A DNA stretch of 64,000 nt, from contig OZ024880.1 in the NCBI GenBank assembly GCA_964017185.1, positions 44,033,071 to 44,097,070 of the forward strand. Reading direction: 5' to 3'. A program made the translations under genes and the position numbers. The stretch's first letter is position 1; every line of letters begins with the position of its first letter. Positions 10,587 through 20,488 of the stretch are shown piece after piece. The notes under the pieces are model-generated. The model searched no databases. It was not told the DNA's origin and saw only the letters and a program-made list of their open reading frames with translations. Source of the stretch: Rugalucina vietnamica (lineage: Eukaryota; Mollusca; Bivalvia; Lucinida; Lucinidae).

Positions 10587-10824
10587 TGAGCCGCGTCATG
10601 AGAAAACTGGATTATTGCATATGCGAAAACAATGACGCAGATCAGCTTCGCTGTAACCGCGAAGCTGATCATCGCCTTTGTTTTCGCCACACGGATAGTA
10701 GAATTCCTCTACTTTCTAAATACAAAATTTCAAGCTTCTAACCATCTTTTGTGACCGTGTAGGTCGGTTTGTGTCGGACCAGGTCGGCAACCCCAAAGAC
10801 CGGTTTTCTTGCGTCGCGAGGTCA
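10587..10824 (+). mobile_element. Family A hairpin MITE, copy 6
   Basis: TGAGCCGCGTCATGAGAAAA to TTGCGTCGCGAGGTCA. Central hairpin CTTCGCTGTAACCGCGAAG has one unpaired change. Right arm carries CGGACCAGGTCGGCAACCCC and CCGG-type ends. Confidence 0.85.
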
Positions 10825-10955
10825 ATCATTGGGAAACCTGTCTTCAAGATATGGCGGGCGTAAGACAAAAAAGCTTGTAAAGAAATGCTTGAAAATCAGA
10901 TATATGTGAAGAAGAGATTTTATTCTTTTACTGAAGAAAACAAAAAGAAGATAAT

Positions 10956-11186
10956 TGAGCTGCTACTCGGTCTTCGGGGTGTCCAACCAGGTCTGACACA
11001 AACCAACCTGTACAGTCACAGAAGCAGGCTAGAAGCTTGAAATTTCTGAATTTAAGAAGAAGAGAAATTGTACTATCCGTGTTGCAAAAGCAAAGGCCCT
11101 GATCAGCTGTGCAGTGTAACTGCACAGCTGATCTGCGCCTTTGTTTTCGCATAGGCAAAAATCCGTTTTTCTCATGGCGCGGCTCA
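10956..11186 (-). mobile_element. Family A hairpin MITE, copy 7
   Basis: Long arm at left (GGTCTTCGGGGTGTCCAACC), central stem GCTGTGCAGTGTAACTGCAC, right end TCATGGCGCGGCTCA. A GT insertion enlarges the loop while the stem remains paired. Confidence 0.85.
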
Positions 11187-11321
11187 ATTCAACTACATAT
11201 GTTGATTTCATGTTTTTATGTCCCATTCAACAGTAAAGGTCATATGGAGACAGCATCTCAGTTTAAAGTCTCATCTGAAACTTGAAGACTGGAGGAGCCC
11301 AGGACCAAAAGCTACTACCCC

Positions 11322-11769
11322 TGGCCCCGAGGTTATAAAACTTTTTTCAAGCTCAGCTCAGCTGAGCATGAAATTTCAACTGCTTATAAATGAGCCGCCT
11401 CATGGGAAAGCCAACAATCTGCATAGGCAAAAACAAAGACTCAGATCGGCTTTGCGGTAAACGCAAAGCTGATCAGCGCCTTTGTTTTCGCTACTCGGAT
11501 AGTACAATTCCTCTTCTACTTAAATCTGAAATTTCAAGCTTCTAGCTCTTTTCTTTGCTTGTACAGGCCAGTTTGTGTTGGACCTGTTCAGAACCCACAT
11601 TGTTGGTTTTCCCACGAGGCGGCTCAAATGTTGAAATAGTCAAAAATTGTGGAAAATCAAAAGCTAGTACAAAACTGAAAGCTGTAATTCATCCTGCTGA
11701 TAAATGAGCAGGAAAATTTAAGTCTCTGCTGAGTTGAGCATGAAAAATGTTTTATAACCTCGGGCCCTG
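11322..11769 (+). mobile_element. Family P palindromic element, interrupted by family A
   Basis: Outer ends CCCCGAGGTTATAAAACTTT and AATGTTTTATAACCTCGGGC are inverted repeats, followed inward by GCTCAGCTGAGCATGAAA-type sequence. Family A copy 8 splits it at 11391-11626. Comparison with the uninterrupted copy at 34722-34974 gives a filled/empty site pair: CTGCTTATAAA//AATG against CTGCTCATTAATG. Confidence 0.8.
11391..11626 (+). mobile_element. Family A hairpin MITE, copy 8 (nested in family P)
   Basis: TGAGCCGCCTCATGGGAAAG to CCCACGAGGCGGCTCA, with CCAACAAT/ATTGTTGG inner ends. The hairpin is the rare class GCTTTGCGGTAAACGCAAAG, in which both arms have changed together. Confidence 0.9.
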
Positions 11770-12190
11770 GTTTACAAGGCTAGTGGCTTAATCACTGCAC
11801 CACAGACTGGTTTCTTAAAATTGGCTAAAAAGTAAGATTCCTCATCATGATTGACTTGTTTTGTTGTATCATCCGTTTTATTGTCTCATATAACTCTGTT
11901 GTGAAAATTTTATTAACAACTGTTATGGGCGTATTAAGTAGGAGCTATTTGTGTGCAACATTAACGGGCAATTACAAATCATTTAATTGGGTTAGCTAAT
12001 TTAACGTCATCAGACAAAATGCATCAGTGAGCCCACAAATAGAAAGCCTGCTTTTTGCTTGATTTTTGATGATAAGGATGCTGTTTGGCTGTGTCCAGTA
12101 ATGGCAATGCACTCAAATGTTAAAGCTCTGTAGATAGTATGATTCCATACTAAGCTCTGTTGTCAGCATTATTAGCATGTCTGTTTTATA
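11770..12190. other. Unannotated sequence
   Basis: Nothing recognised. Confidence 0.4.
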
Positions 12191-12444
12191 TGAGCCTCGT
12201 CATGAGCAGGGCGCCCGGTTCTCATGATGAGAAAACCAGACTTTGCCTATACGAAAACAAAGGCGCAGATCAGCTGTGCAGTAACTGCACAGCTGATCAG
12301 CGCCTTTGCTTTTGCTACACGGGTAGTACAGTTCTGCTAATATCCAAACTTTCAATCCTCTAGCTTTCTTCTGTGACTGTATAGGCCCATTTGTTTGGGA
12401 CCTGGTCGGTAACCCCGAAGACCAGTTTTCTCATGTCGCCGTTC
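12191..12444 (+). mobile_element. Family A hairpin MITE, copy 9
   Basis: TGAGCCTCGTCATGAGCAGG, with the left arm partly repeated (CATGAGCAGG.. then ATGATGAGAAAACC). Perfect stem CTGTGCAGTAACTGCACAG. Right end TCTCATGTCGCCGTTC is mutated. Confidence 0.8.
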
Positions 12445-12761
12445 GTATTGCAGTTAGACCTAAGATCAAGCACCATTTCTTTGGAGATTTATCTTATCAG
12501 TCATGAAGAATTTACTTCTACTGCCATTGAAGAAGAGCATTTAAATGGCAGTTATTGGTTAAGGAATGTGCACCAAGTACTGGTTATCTTCAGTTGGGCA
12601 GTGCACCTAGGAAGTCTTTCAATTTTAATGAAAATGGAATGTTTTTGAATCAAAGAGAGGGAAGTGGGGACTGAGCAAAGCCTCTAAATCTGCATATAAG
12701 GATAAAACGCATCATCTGAAGCAAACAAAATTCTGTTTCATACAGTCACAGAATCAAAGTA
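12445..12761. other. Unannotated sequence
   Basis: Nothing recognised beyond an 85-residue frame (12391-12648) that overlaps the family A right arm and has no domain. Confidence 0.4.
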
Positions 12762-12960
12762 CAGTCCAATTTAGATAATTCGAACGCCGATCTTTCGAAA
12801 GTACCGGATTTTTCGAAGACATCTGACGGTCCCGAAAGTTTCCGCAATTGTTTATTGTTAAAATATTACCGATTTTTCGAATTTCGATCTTTCGAAAAAT
12901 TCAGTTTTTCGAACAATTTCGCCGGTCCCGATCAAAGAAATTCCTATTAAAATACCCCTT
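12762..12960 (+). mobile_element. Possible pogo/Tigger-type element end
   Basis: Starts ACAGTCCAATTTAGATAATT and is followed by repeated TTCGAA and CGATCTTTCGAAA blocks. CAGT..ATAA.TCGAA is the usual look of pogo-like termini. No matching right end was found, so this is probably a solo fragment. Confidence 0.4.
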
Positions 12961-13663
12961 GAAATTCGAAGCCACAAACTGCCAATCAAAGTCACGCTAA
13001 ATGATCATGATTTCTTTGCAGAGCGAGATTAATTATTACACACTCTAGCGATTTCACAGGTATATTCGATGCAGGTAACAGACATCGGATTAACAGTCAC
13101 ACTATTAGGTGTTGATCCATAAATTGAGTAGATCTAATTGGTGTCTTTAATTGAGATCGTTGACTCTCCGCCAGCAAGGTATAGCCACGCCCACCCCTAT
13201 TTCCTTAGACAAACATTGTGTTTTTGCACCTATATTTACCTGTAAAAAGCATGTGTTGGTTTGTTTGTCTAATCCACGTTTTGTCTAACCGTCATTGACC
13301 GTTAGATAATGTGCAGTTTGAATGGTCAATATAAAATGAATATTAATGATGGGTGGTTTGACGGAGGACCCAACAGCCATGTCTGTCTTTTACTTGCTCT
13401 CCAATGAATATCCAGCTGTTATATTAATAACTTCGTAACAAAACATTTCCTAGCGATTCATTGCGTGCTAGCAATTAATTCAAGAATCTTTTTATTTTGT
13501 TATTCCTCGCACGACGGCTCATAAAATATAGAACTATTAAATCATCACAACTATAAAACATTACAATTGCAAATGTATTAGAAATGTATTGATTTGTATC
13601 AAAAAGCAAATTAACTTATTGTTGTTTGTCATATTAATTTGTTGCGTTTTTACAAACATTAAA
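12961..13663. other. Unannotated sequence
   Basis: No exon or shared repeat. The pair TAGACAAACA (13207) / TGTTTGTCTA.. and TTTTGTCTAACC (13262-13290) is only locally similar. Confidence 0.4.
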
Positions 13664-13900
13664 TGAGCCGCATCGTGAGAAAACCGGATTTTTGCCTAGG
13701 CGAAAACAAAGGCGCAGATCAGCTTCGCGGTAACCGCGAAGCTGATCAGCGCCTTTGTTTTCGCTACTCGGATAGTACAATTCCTCTTCTACTTAAATCC
13801 GAAATTTCAAGCTTCTAACTCTTTTCTGTGACTGTACATGCCGGTTTGTGTCGGACCTGGTCGGAAACCCCGAAGACCGGTTTTCTCGCGTCGCGGCTCA
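13664..13900 (+). mobile_element. Family A hairpin MITE, copy 10 (reference copy)
   Basis: The best-preserved copy of the CCGG subtype. TGAGCCGCATCGTGAGAAAA pairs with TTTTCTCGCGTCGCGGCTCA. The centre is GCGAAAACAAAGGCGCAGAT, CAGCTTCGCGGTAACCGCGA and AGCTGATCAGCGCCTTTGTT, a palindrome of about 65 bp. The unpaired long arm holds TACAATTCCTCTTC, CTGTGACTGTACA and TGTCGGACCTGGTCGG. The flanks read AA on each side. 237 bp, no coding. Confidence 0.93.
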
Positions 13901-14081
13901 AATAATAGAACAATGCCAATATCGCTGGCTGGCGATTACCGAGAAAACGTATCAGTCGCTGATCTAAGAGTTGAACATTAGCCTAGTAGGAGGTTAACTC
14001 GGTATTGATTTTGTAGCGACTCCTGCAGCTTCATTGGCAATCTATGTCGTGATAAAGAAAAAGTTTATTTGATTATTTTGT

Positions 14082-14130
14082 TGTTTAATGTCCAAGTCAA
14101 CAGCTATGGTCATGTTGGGATTGGTACTAC
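14082..14130 (-). mobile_element. SINE W tail fragment
   Basis: TTTAATGTCCAAGTCAACAG followed by GGTCATGTTGGGA is the reverse complement of the SINE W tail. The head is absent. Confidence 0.5.
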
Positions 14131-14340
14131 AGGGAAAATTTATCAGTCTCTGCTCTAAGTAGGAGACCAACTATGAATGATTTTGTAGCAACTCCAACAT
14201 GTTACATATTGGCATTCTGTTTCATGATAAGAAATTATATAGTCATTTTCATGATTTTACCAAAGACAAAGTGCATGTAGATCGATCAGACTGGTCTTAT
14301 CTGTGCCAAACCCACATTGTTAGACCTAACATGCACATTA

Positions 14341-14530
14341 AGAAAACACCCCCATGAAGTATAGAGAGATTTTTACAGCTATAAAAATTGAAAATTTTCA
14401 TTCATTCTTTTTATTGGTGCTCATTATAAAACAACAGATCATTGATACACGTCATAACCCCCTCAGTGAGCACCCTCAATGTATGTTTTGGAGGAAAAAT
14501 AGGAAAGAAAAAAAGTACATTCTAGCCATG
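14341..14530 (+). mobile_element. Family B hairpin element, copy 2 (decayed)
   Basis: GAAAACACCCCCATGAAGTA at the left, then AAAATTGAAAATTTTCATTC. The centre is eroded (GTCATAACCCCCTCAGTGAG), and TCAATGTATGTTTTGGAGG marks the right arm. Confidence 0.65.
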
Positions 14531-14549
14531 TTATCCTCTTGATCATCTT

Positions 14550-14723
14550 TGTGACACACAAACCGGCCTGTACAATCACAGAAGAAAGCTAGAAGCTTGA
14601 AACTTTGGATAAAAGTAGAAGAGGAATTGTACTATCCATGTGGCAAAAACAAAGGTAATGATCAACTGTGCAATTTCTTTGTGTTCGCATATGCATTTCT
14701 TGGTTTTATCATGCGGCGGCTCA
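14550..14723 (-). mobile_element. Family A hairpin MITE, copy 11, next to a splice acceptor
   Basis: Long arm at left (ACACAAACCGGCCTGTACAA..AGAAGCTTGAAACTTTGG), damaged hairpin (AATGATCAACTGTGCAATTT), right end TCATGCGGCGGCTCA at 14723. The Ig exon's acceptor AG lies at 14751-14752, so the element ends 29 bp before the exon. Confidence 0.85.
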
Positions 14724-14752
14724 TGTTATTTTCTATATGACTGTGTTTCCAG

Positions 14753-15097
14753 GTGTACTGTGTATCCAAGCCTCCAAATCGTCCAGCCTGGGCGGCCAAC
14801 AAGTTCTCGACTGTGAACTACATTATCCTAACAATCAACCTGTCAATTACATCATCGAGTGGAAGAAAGACGGTCTGGAGGATCCCGTGTTCCTACAGTA
14901 TGACGGCTACAAACCAAACATTCACCGACAGTTTCGGGACCGCGTGAGACTGGTGCGTGATATTTCGTTAGAGATCAGTCATATACAGGAGATAGATGAA
15001 GGATGGTACGAGTGCAAAGTTATATATTTAGACGGTATAGCCGACAACGAAAACAGCAGAAAAAGCAATGGAACTTGGATTTATCTCAATGTACACA
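14753..15097 (+). CDS. Ig-domain exon, IGSF9/Turtle-like
   Basis: An internal exon of 345 nt. The acceptor is TGACTGTGTTTCCAG| and the donor is CACA|GTAAGT. Both boundaries are phase 1, as is usual for exons holding one Ig domain. The frame reads one V/I-type Ig domain: first cysteine in VLDCEL, tryptophan in IIEWKKDG, the strand pattern RVRLVRDISLEISHI, then DEGWYECKV with the second cysteine, and GTWIYLNV as the last strand. NGT near the end is an N-glycosylation sequon. The order IEW..PVF.QY..Y.P.I....RVRL.....L.I......D.GWYEC.V..LD closely matches my knowledge of the first Ig domain of IGSF9/Dasm1 and fly Turtle, which are cell-surface proteins of neurite growth and synapses. No other exon of the gene was found, so the introns on both sides must be long. 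The ATG frame that begins upstream at 14668 starts inside the family A repeat and intron and is not the real start. Confidence 0.85.
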
Positions 15098-15141
15098 GTA
15101 AGTGCCCCTTAAATTTATTGTAAGGCTTAAACGAAATATAT

Positions 15142-15356
15142 ATGTGTGGTTCTTGTTTCATGCCCCCAAAAATTAGGGTAGGTAGGTAGGTAGGTAGGGA
15201 GTACTATTTAATTTAGTCAAAACATTTAACACAGAAAATGGCCACAAAATCGGAAAATATGGCTATTTTTAGTTGTTTATCTCTCCAAAGACCATTTTAA
15301 TGTTTAGGGTAGGGTGAAAAATTTAGGGTAGGTACTGGGAAACCGGAACCACACAT
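15142..15356 (+). mobile_element. Element N, short TIR element in the intron
   Basis: ATGTGTGGTTC at 15142 and GAACCACACAT at 15346-15356 are exact inverted ends. Further in, (TAGG)n at 15177-15197 and TTTAGGGTAGG repeats. It begins 45 bp after the Ig exon's donor site. Confidence 0.65.
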
Positions 15357-15775
15357 TTAAATCATTTAGTCCTAATTGCTGAAATTATGTATTGCTGCCA
15401 TAGTCAATGTGATAGTGCAATGCATACTAAGGCTAAATCGAACAAAAAAGACATAACCGATTCTGTATTTGCTTATCTAGAGACTGTCTGTCTAAAAATT
15501 CAGTATCATGTTTGTCAAAAGTTCAGTAAGCAAGAAAGCAAGGACTGTAGATTGCAATTCTGCTGTTGCTTCTTGCAGTGCATGTTTTAGGCAACATATT
15601 CTGCACACGAAAGTTCTCAATGGCCTAGACTAAGCATCTAAACAAAATATTTTTTCAATAGCTTGAGAACTGCAACAGAATGAAATTGACGCATTTGCGG
15701 TTCATTTCTTGTCTTTACTTGGAACAAAGTCTTTAGGAAAACTGCATGATCAGGAACTTGTAGGCGGAGATTAAA
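15357..15775. other. Intronic sequence, nothing recognised
   Basis: AT-rich. The frames at 15387-15590 (+) and 15638-15892 (-) carry no domain, and the second runs into a family A copy. Confidence 0.45.
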
Positions 15776-16011
15776 TGAGCGGCCTCGTGGGAAAACCAAC
15801 AATCTGCATAGGCGAAAACAAAGACGCAGATCAGCTTCGCGGTAACCGCGAAGCTGATCAGCGCCTTTGTTTTCGCTACTCGGATAGTACAATTTTTCTT
15901 CTACTTAAATCCGAAATTTCATGCTTCTAGCTTTTTTCTGTGCTTGTACAGGCCGGTTTGAGTCGGACCTGTTCGGAAACCACATTGTTGGTTTTCCCAC
16001 GAGGCGGCTCA
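15776..16011 (+). mobile_element. Family A hairpin MITE, copy 12
   Basis: TGAGCGGCCTCGTGGGAAAA to CCCACGAGGCGGCTCA. CCAACAAT/ATTGTTGG subtype, perfect hairpin CTTCGCGGTAACCGCGAAG. Confidence 0.92.
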
Positions 16012-16441
16012 TTGCCATAAATAGCAAGCTTATTTAGCTGTAAATTTCAATATAATTTATTGAGAAAGTATTTCTCATTAATATGTTCACTGCTCTTAAA
16101 GGATCTCTGTTTTATTTTTATTTGTCAATGTCGTTCATTTTAAAATTAATATCTTGGTGCAAAGCAGAAGCTGCAGCATTAATTCGGAGAATTTTCAGGA
16201 GAAAGATCAGAACTATATCTTATATCCTTTCTTGAACACGAAAGATGAACTATATTATAATGCACACCCAGGCTTATTTTGGTCAGAATCACTTGTGGTT
16301 TGTGGCTTATTTGAAACCAGTATCAACAGTCTTATCAGTGTTTGAGCAGGCTGGTCCAATTGAAAGACACAGATTTTATTGCAATAGAGCTCTCAAAATA
16401 TATTTAAATGGTTAATTGAAGCAGAACCTACATTATATAAT
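16012..16441. other. Unannotated sequence
   Basis: Nothing recognised. A 63-residue frame at 16154-16345 has no domain. Confidence 0.4.
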
Positions 16442-16670
16442 TTAACTCATTTAAGCCTGGCGTCCCTTTTGTGGGACATAGGCAAACAGAATAGCCCCAG
16501 ATGTGACGCCGCAGAGCGCGGCGTCCCATCTGGGGCTATTCTGTTTGCTTAAAGAATTTTCATTGAAAAATTTAATAAAATTCAAAAATTACTCCTGACA
16601 CCCCTAAAAATGAAAGTGGACTCTCCCAATTGATGATGATGGGAGAATCCATTAGTCAAATATGGGTTAA
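16442..16670 (-). mobile_element. Family D hairpin element, copy 2
   Basis: 229 bp from TTAACTCATTTAAGCCTGGC to AATATGGGTTAA. Central palindrome GCAAACAGAATAGCCCCAGA / TCTGGGGCTATTCTGTTTGC with core GACGCCGCAGAGCGCGGCGTC. TTAA at each end suggests a TTAA-target element (piggyBac type inferred). Confidence 0.88.
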
Positions 16671-17055
16671 AACCACCACAGGGGGTTAAAACCACCACAG
16701 GGGGTTATTTTTTTGACTTGATTGAAATGTTAATTGTTCTTGTGGTTTTTGGTGTTACAAGAATGGAATGAGACAGCCACAGTTACTGGACAAAAACTGG
16801 TCTTTATTCCAAAATAATGTCTCTTGTATGTTTTGCTGGTCAGATTCTTTGCTGTGCTATCTTGAAGAGAGGTTAAACACTTTAGTCAGATGCAGTTAAA
16901 AAAAAATCATTGTTAAGTGAAATACCATTTATAATACCTCTTATGAGAAATTAAACAGTATTTTCACATGAAAATCATGTCCAACATAAATTTTCATTCT
17001 GTCAGACAAATGTCCTGCAAAATTTACAAGATTACAATGTCCAGCAGCAGATAAA
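16671..17055. other. Unannotated sequence with a short tandem duplication
   Basis: GGGTTAAAACCACCACAGGG is repeated twice across 16665-16704, overlapping the end of family D. The rest shows nothing. Confidence 0.5.
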
Positions 17056-17937
17056 CACGGGGGTAATACAATAGGTACTACCTGTGTTGTTGACCGAGAC
17101 GATACTGCATATATGGTTGTCGACCGAGAATTCCGGCTTCCGACCGAGTAGTACGGTTGTCGATACACGACACAAACTCAGTGTGTAGTAAACAGGACAT
17201 CAAAAAGCAGAGAAAATAGATTTTTAATCATCGCCGATCGTCAAAGAGGTATTTAACTTAACTTCTAATACGCTGCTGTGCTTTGTTATACAGCGATAAC
17301 GACAAATATATGAAAGATACTAAAAACATCATTTTTCAAGGTATTTGTGAAACTTGCAGCTATCAAAAACCTCCAAGACCAATGAGACTGCTTCGGATAT
17401 TTCCTCTATAGCCGAGTTCTTGAAAACTAGTATAATGCACCCATTTCTTTACGCCATGTGCATTTTATGAACGTTTTTAAAAAGTCATGATACGGCTGTC
17501 GATAACCACCGATACGGTTGTCGATAGTTGAATCATGTGTACGGTACGGCTGTCGATGGTAATTGCTAAGGACATATTGCTGAATAAACTGCATTTTGAG
17601 AATTTGGCACGAGTCTGAATGTCAGCATTTGTCTGTACACACTGGCATTTGACATTATGAGCAGCTTTAAATAATCACGAGGGCGAGAAAATCATTAAAA
17701 TCCGATATTAGAGTTAATATGTATTTTTGCAACCTTTTCAAGACGTTAGTTGTTAAAAATTAGTCCTCTCAAATAGGAAAGTGCCATTAATAAACAAGTT
17801 TATGGATTTCTCCTCGGTGTAGAACACTATTCAGTGACCCTTAAAAGATATCCAATTTGCATATTCATGAATTTTAATGAAAACATTAAAAATGACAGAA
17901 AATCGTTAAAAATCCATAAATAAACTAGCATTAGCCT

Positions 17938-18076
17938 TGAGCCATTCGAAACCCGGTCATTCACATGTGCGAAAACAAATACATTGATCTTCTGCGCATG
18001 AACTGGTTGTACAGCCCGGTTTGTGCCTGTCCTGGTCGGATACGCCGAACACGGGTTTACTCGCGACCGTGCTTGA
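17938..18076 (+). mobile_element. Family A hairpin MITE, copy 13 (degenerate, inside H)
   Basis: TGAGCCATTCGAAACCCGGT, GTGCGAAAACAAATACATTG, then TGTACAGCCCGGTTTGTGCC, TCCTGGTCGGATACGCCGAA and a CGACCGTGCTTGA end. The central hairpin and part of the long arm are gone. Confidence 0.7.
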
Positions 18077-18329
18077 CCAAGATTAAGTAAGTAAGTAATA
18101 GTTTATTAAAGTGTCAAATATCAACTTTACAAGTTTATAACAATTTACACAATAAAACGGTTGATACTCAGCCAATAATTGGCTTACGAGACACTGTTTT
18201 TATCCATAAAATACAAATATAAACAAAGTTATATAAAACAATGCATAATATTTAAGTTACTACTTAAGAGCGTAAAAATTACTTTTAAATACTATACTTA
18301 TCAACATTTATATACATGTACACAGAATA

Positions 18330-18339
18330 TATATATATA

Positions 18340-18372
<33 letters not shown>
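18330..18372 (+). repeat. (AT)n and poly-A run
   Basis: ATATATATATAT followed by about 30 A residues inside element H. Confidence 0.95.
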
Positions 18373-18373
<1 letters not shown>

Positions 18374-20017
18374 AAACTAAGAATCTTACTAGATCTTACG
18401 CTTAATTATAACTGCAGTTAAAACAAAGTTAACTTTAGGAGCAAAATTAAAATTAAAGAAGGAGAAACATAGACAGAAATCACAGCAATTGAAAATAATT
18501 GACGAGGGTAAGCCGCAGGCACTGTGTGGCGGAAACCAATGTCCAGACAGCACAGCACCCGCCGCCTACCGTCGACCACCTAAAAACTGAATAGAAATGA
18601 TAATTAAAATAGCTTATCTTTGAAATTACATTCATAATTGTTGTGTTCGTTGCAACGTGTAAACACCAGTAGACCGAAGGAGTATAAACTAAGTTGAATT
18701 CAACATGAATCGCCCTTTGATTTGCGCTGCTTTGATACGTATGAGCAATACAATTTTTGGCTCAGTTGAGCACGAAAAAAGTTAAAAGATTTTGAAGTCA
18801 ATAAAACAACAACAACAAACAAACAAACACCAAACTCATTAACCTCACAATGTTTCATTTAAAATAAAAATGGCTTTTTAAGAAGCAAAATTAACAACAA
18901 AACTGCAGTCATCGTCTTGTACTGCTGTACAACTTAAAATCATTGACTAGATTACTATTAACTTAAAGTGAATAGATACCCTAAATTAAAGTGTCTGTCA
19001 ATGTACAGAGCTTTACGAAACATAAATTTTGATATAAAGTTTATTACAATCGGATGAAAAATAAGAAAGTTAGGGCCAACTGAATATGCAAACATTGGTG
19101 GAATGGATGGCCGCCATTTTGTTTATTTGCTTAAGGCTCATAACACAGTGCTTAAGGCTCATAACACAGCACGGTTACAAATCGGCCCGCAGCTAATTAA
19201 GATCCATGAGGCAAAATACGAGACTGGGTACATGTCCATTCTGGTCAGAGTATTTGTTGCATGCTTTACGTTTAATTAATCGAATTTACTTCCTTGCTTG
19301 CAACACATAGTCCTTGTTAAATGTCAAAATTGGTGATTAAATAGGCCTGTCTCTGTTGCATCATAATTGTGTTGTAGACGCCGTGGATGATTCAATTTCG
19401 ACACATGGCCCGAAATGTCTGGAATAAAGCTTTGAAAACTGAATTGATCGTGCTATTAATACATGTCCTAATCTTCGTAAATCGTCGTCATCCGTATCAG
19501 GCTACATCGACAACAGTATCGCATACATTTACATGTCATCGACAGCAGTAACAATAAAAAATAAACACCCTTACAACATAAACAAGCAATGCATTTTCTG
19601 ACGCATTCTGATGTCTTTGTCTTTGCAGTGATGCATACCACATCTTTCATCACTTCATAAGATATCGGATAGGCTAAAAAACAAAGAATCTGCATTTTTT
19701 CTGCATTCTGCTTTTTTATGATGAAATATCTTTTCATGAGAAATCTAGCGACGCAACAACTCGCTGGAACACTTTGTAGGCCAGGAAAATATCTAACAAC
19801 ATGTTCGGGCAGAAAAATTATAAAAATTACCTTTAGATTTTATCACCGTCCACTACACACTACACTTATGTCGTGTATCGACAACCGTACTACTCGGTCG
19901 GAAGCCGGAATTCTCGGTCGACAACCATATATGCAGTATCATCTCGGTCGACAACACAGGTAGTACCTATTGTATTACCCCCGTGATAAAAAGATTTCAT
20001 GAAGACCACAGTACTGG

Positions 20018-20246
20018 TTTACTCATATAAGCCTGGCGTCCTTTTTGTGGGACATAGGCAAACAGAATAGCCCCAGATGTGACGCCGCAGAACGCGGCGT
20101 CCCATCTGGGGCTATTCTGTTTGCTTAGAGAATTTTCATCGAAATATTGAACAAAATTTAAAAATCACTCCTGATGCCCCTCAAAATGAAAGTGGACTCA
20201 CCCAAATGATCACAATGGGAGAATCCATTCGTCAAATATGGGTTAA
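20018..20246 (-). mobile_element. Family D hairpin element, copy 3
   Basis: 229 bp. Left TTTACTCATATAAGCCTGGC, right AAATATGGGTTAA. Palindrome intact with core GACGCCGCAGAACGCGGCGTC. The left TTAA reads TTTA here. Confidence 0.88.
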
Positions 20247-20261
20247 TATTGAGGAAGCAGT

Positions 20262-20335
20262 GGCTCTGTCCATGACATGACTGAAAAATTGTTGACTGGG
20301 ACGTTAAACCTCAGTTGAAACAAATAAACAAAACT
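20262..20335 (+). mobile_element. SINE W tail fragment
   Basis: AGCAGTGGCTCTGTCCATGA, TTGTTGACTGGGACGTTAAA and a CAAATAAACAAA end. Only the 3' tail of SINE W. Confidence 0.65.
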
Positions 20336-20488
20336 TTTCAAGCTTTTATTTCTTTCATCATTCTGTTTCCCTGCAGTCCCAAGATAAGAAAACTAAGCCA
20401 TTACAAATAAGTTTTGAATAACAAAAAAGGGGAGACGGAGCCTTAAGCAGGTCTGAGCTTTTGTTAGGAATAGAGAAGTCTTAACAAG

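Larger units (their letters stand above)
17056..19985. mobile_element. Element H, 2.9-kb element with about 115-bp TIRs
   Basis: CACGGGGGTAATACAATAGG at 17056 is repeated in inverted orientation, ending at 19985 (CCTATTGTATTACCCCCGTG). The two inverted repeats match almost perfectly for about 115 bp. They contain repeated GTCGACCGAGA / TCTCGGTCGAC and CGGTTGTCGAT motifs. Flanks ATAAA (17051-17055) and ATAAA (19986-19990) form a 5-bp target duplication. More CGG(C/T)TGTCGAT motifs lie at 17490-17560. I see no transposase. Frames inside (for example 19468-19737 on the - strand) have no recognisable domain, so it is probably non-autonomous. Confidence 0.88.

Noticed and set aside
12160-12363. 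Frame with YENKGADQLCSNCTADQRLCF, recurring in many frames
   Set aside because: This peptide is the translation of the family A central palindrome and appears in both orientations across the window.
14668-14752. Upstream start of the Ig-domain frame, as if a signal peptide
   Set aside because: The first 28 residues translate the family A element and the polypyrimidine tract. A consensus acceptor at 14751-14752 marks the real exon start.
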